From Eubacteriaceae bacterium (GTDB taxonomy: Bacteria > Bacillota > Clostridia > Lachnospirales > Lachnospiraceae), in assembly GCA_902362875.1 (NCBI GenBank), contig CABIYF010000014.1:1-64000 (forward strand): a stretch of DNA of 64,000 nucleotides, in the 5' to 3' direction. Shown here piece after piece: positions 62,887-64,000 of this stretch. The notes beneath the pieces are model-generated. The model saw nothing but the letters and a program-made list of their open reading frames with translations, was not told the DNA's origin and did not search any database. Position numbers and translations under genes: made by a program. Positions within the stretch are counted from its first letter, which is position 1. The number at the start of each line of letters is the position of its first letter.

Positions 62887-64000
62887 ATGGATAAAGAAAA
62901 ATTAAAAACAACATTACAAATCGGTGAAACAATAGCCGTAGAATTCAAAAGATGCAGCAATCGAATTGAAAATGATGTATATCAAAGTGTATGTTCTTTT
63001 CTAAATCGCTTTGGTGGGGATATCTATCTTGGTGTTGAAGATAATGGAACTGTCTGTGGTGTCCCAGAAAAGGCAGCAGGTGACATGATAAAAAATTTTA
63101 TAAAGGTTATCAGCAATCCTAATATGTTTACACCAACAATATATTTAGTACCAGAAATTATAAATTATGAGGGAAAAACAATCATCCATATTCACATACC
63201 AGTCAGTGCGGAAGTACACAGCTTTAAGAAAGAAGTCTATGACAGAGTAGATGATGCGGATGTAAAAGTTACAGCAACTGCACAACTTGCAATGATGTAT
63301 ATTAGGAAACAGAATATATTTACAGAGAAACGTATTTATCCATATATTTCATTGGAAGACTTAAGATTAGATTTATTGCCACGGATCAGAAAAATGGCAA
63401 CAAATAATATTGAAGGTGTGCATAGCTGGGAAAGCATGAATGATGAGGAATTATTAAGAAGTGCGGGATTATATGGAAAGGATCGAGCAACAGGAGAAAG
63501 TGGATATAATCTGGCAGCGGTTATGTTATTAGGGAAAGATGATCTGATTATGGATATTTGTCAGATAAATTTTTCATAGAGGGAGTAGAGCGAAAGAATC
63601 TGAGAAATATTATAACGAGAGAAATGATTGCGAATACATTGATTCATAGAGAATTTACAAGTGCATATACAGCTAAATTTGTAATAGAAAAAGATAAAAT
63701 GTATACAGAAAATGCAAATCGATCATCAGGAGATGGGGTTATTACGCCTGATAATATGGAACCAAATCCGAAGAACCCTATTATTGCATCATTTTTCAGG
63801 AATATAGGATGGTCTGATCGTTTAGGTTCTGGAGTAAGAAATACATTTAAATATTCTAAATATTATTCAGGAGAAGAACCAGAATTTATTGAAGGGGACG
63901 TATTTCGAATTATTGTGCCATTAAATGAAGAATATTCGTACGATAATACAAAGGATGGCAGTATTGATGAGCTTAAGAGAGAAGTTGAAGAAAGATTAGA
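62887..64000 (+). pseudogene. AlbA_2/COG2865 ATP-binding protein, deleted and frameshifted
   Basis: The first frame (62887-63579) encodes an AlbA_2/Schlafen-type N-terminal domain: ETIAVEFKRCSNRIENDVYQ, SFLNRFGGDIYLGVEDNG and the following beta strands, then DLIMDICQ. It then hits TAG after a few foreign residues. In the +2 frame from 63564 the family continues, DKFFIEGVERKNLRN, REMIANTLIHREFTSAYTA, NPIIASFFRNIGWSDRLGSG and EGDVFRIIVPLNEE, open to the window end. In intact relatives roughly 45 residues normally separate the two blocks, so an internal deletion with frame change has occurred. GAGGTG precedes the ATG at 62887; an ATG at 62878 is too close to it. Confidence 0.8.

Noticed and set aside
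1..64000. CRISPR arrays, tRNA/rRNA genes, insertion sequences, prophage
   Set aside because: No regularly spaced repeats, cloverleaf sequences, transposase or phage structural genes were seen on either strand.

Overview
The window looks like a chromosomal segment of a low-GC Firmicute of the Lachnospiraceae type (an Anaerostipes-like gut commensal is my guess). The reasons are the A/T-rich intergenic DNA, strong GGAGG ribosome binding sites, a split transketolase, GatCAB, and the typical Firmicute order priA-def-fmt-rsmB-rlmN-stp-prkC-rsgA-thiN. No tRNA, rRNA, CRISPR array or insertion sequence was recognised.

Layout. 1-4.1 kb: a LacI-type regulator divergent from a transaldolase and a two-subunit transketolase; the shared 360-bp region carries several TATTAATA motifs. 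4.2-17.7 kb: a DUF975 membrane protein, glmM, then a long housekeeping run for replication restart, N-formylmethionine metabolism, rRNA methylation, Ser/Thr phosphorylation, ribosome assembly and thiamine. rpe, which sits between rsgA and thiN in Bacillus, is missing. 17.7-23.6 kb: a sucrose/beta-fructoside island with a LacI regulator, a divergent GH32, a PTS IIBCA transporter and a classical GH32. Its promoter has a direct repeat whose 17-bp core recurs exactly inside the first GH32 gene. 23.7-29.2 kb: a small zinc-ribbon membrane protein, gatCAB and two HAD phosphatases. 29.2-36 kb: a secreted protein resembling the Treponema Tp47 penicillin-binding protein, a 144-bp inverted-repeat element, a two-component system, a candidate structured RNA with a strong terminator, and a GH3 lipoprotein. 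36-39 kb: purF-purB.

39.2-60.8 kb: a 20-gene surface-polysaccharide cluster. It opens with a PglF-PglE-PglC-PglD-PglA-like block, which predicts UDP-diacetylbacillosamine synthesis and its transfer to undecaprenyl phosphate. It continues with a Wzy-like polymerase, ten further glycosyltransferases, an acyltransferase, a pyruvyltransferase and a Wzx flippase. The PglC homologue is fused to a degenerate-looking ATP-grasp region and a HAD phosphatase, which is the most unusual protein here. No Wzz/tyrosine-kinase chain-length system is seen in the window.

60.8-64 kb: an A/T-rich accessory tail. It holds an SGNH hydrolase that seems to lack an ATG/GTG/TTG start near its ribosome binding site, a DUF3990 (ADP-ribosyltransferase-like) gene overlapping an unknown helical partner with a 21-bp-phased direct repeat over the promoter, and an AlbA_2/COG2865 gene broken by an internal deletion and frameshift, running off the window end.
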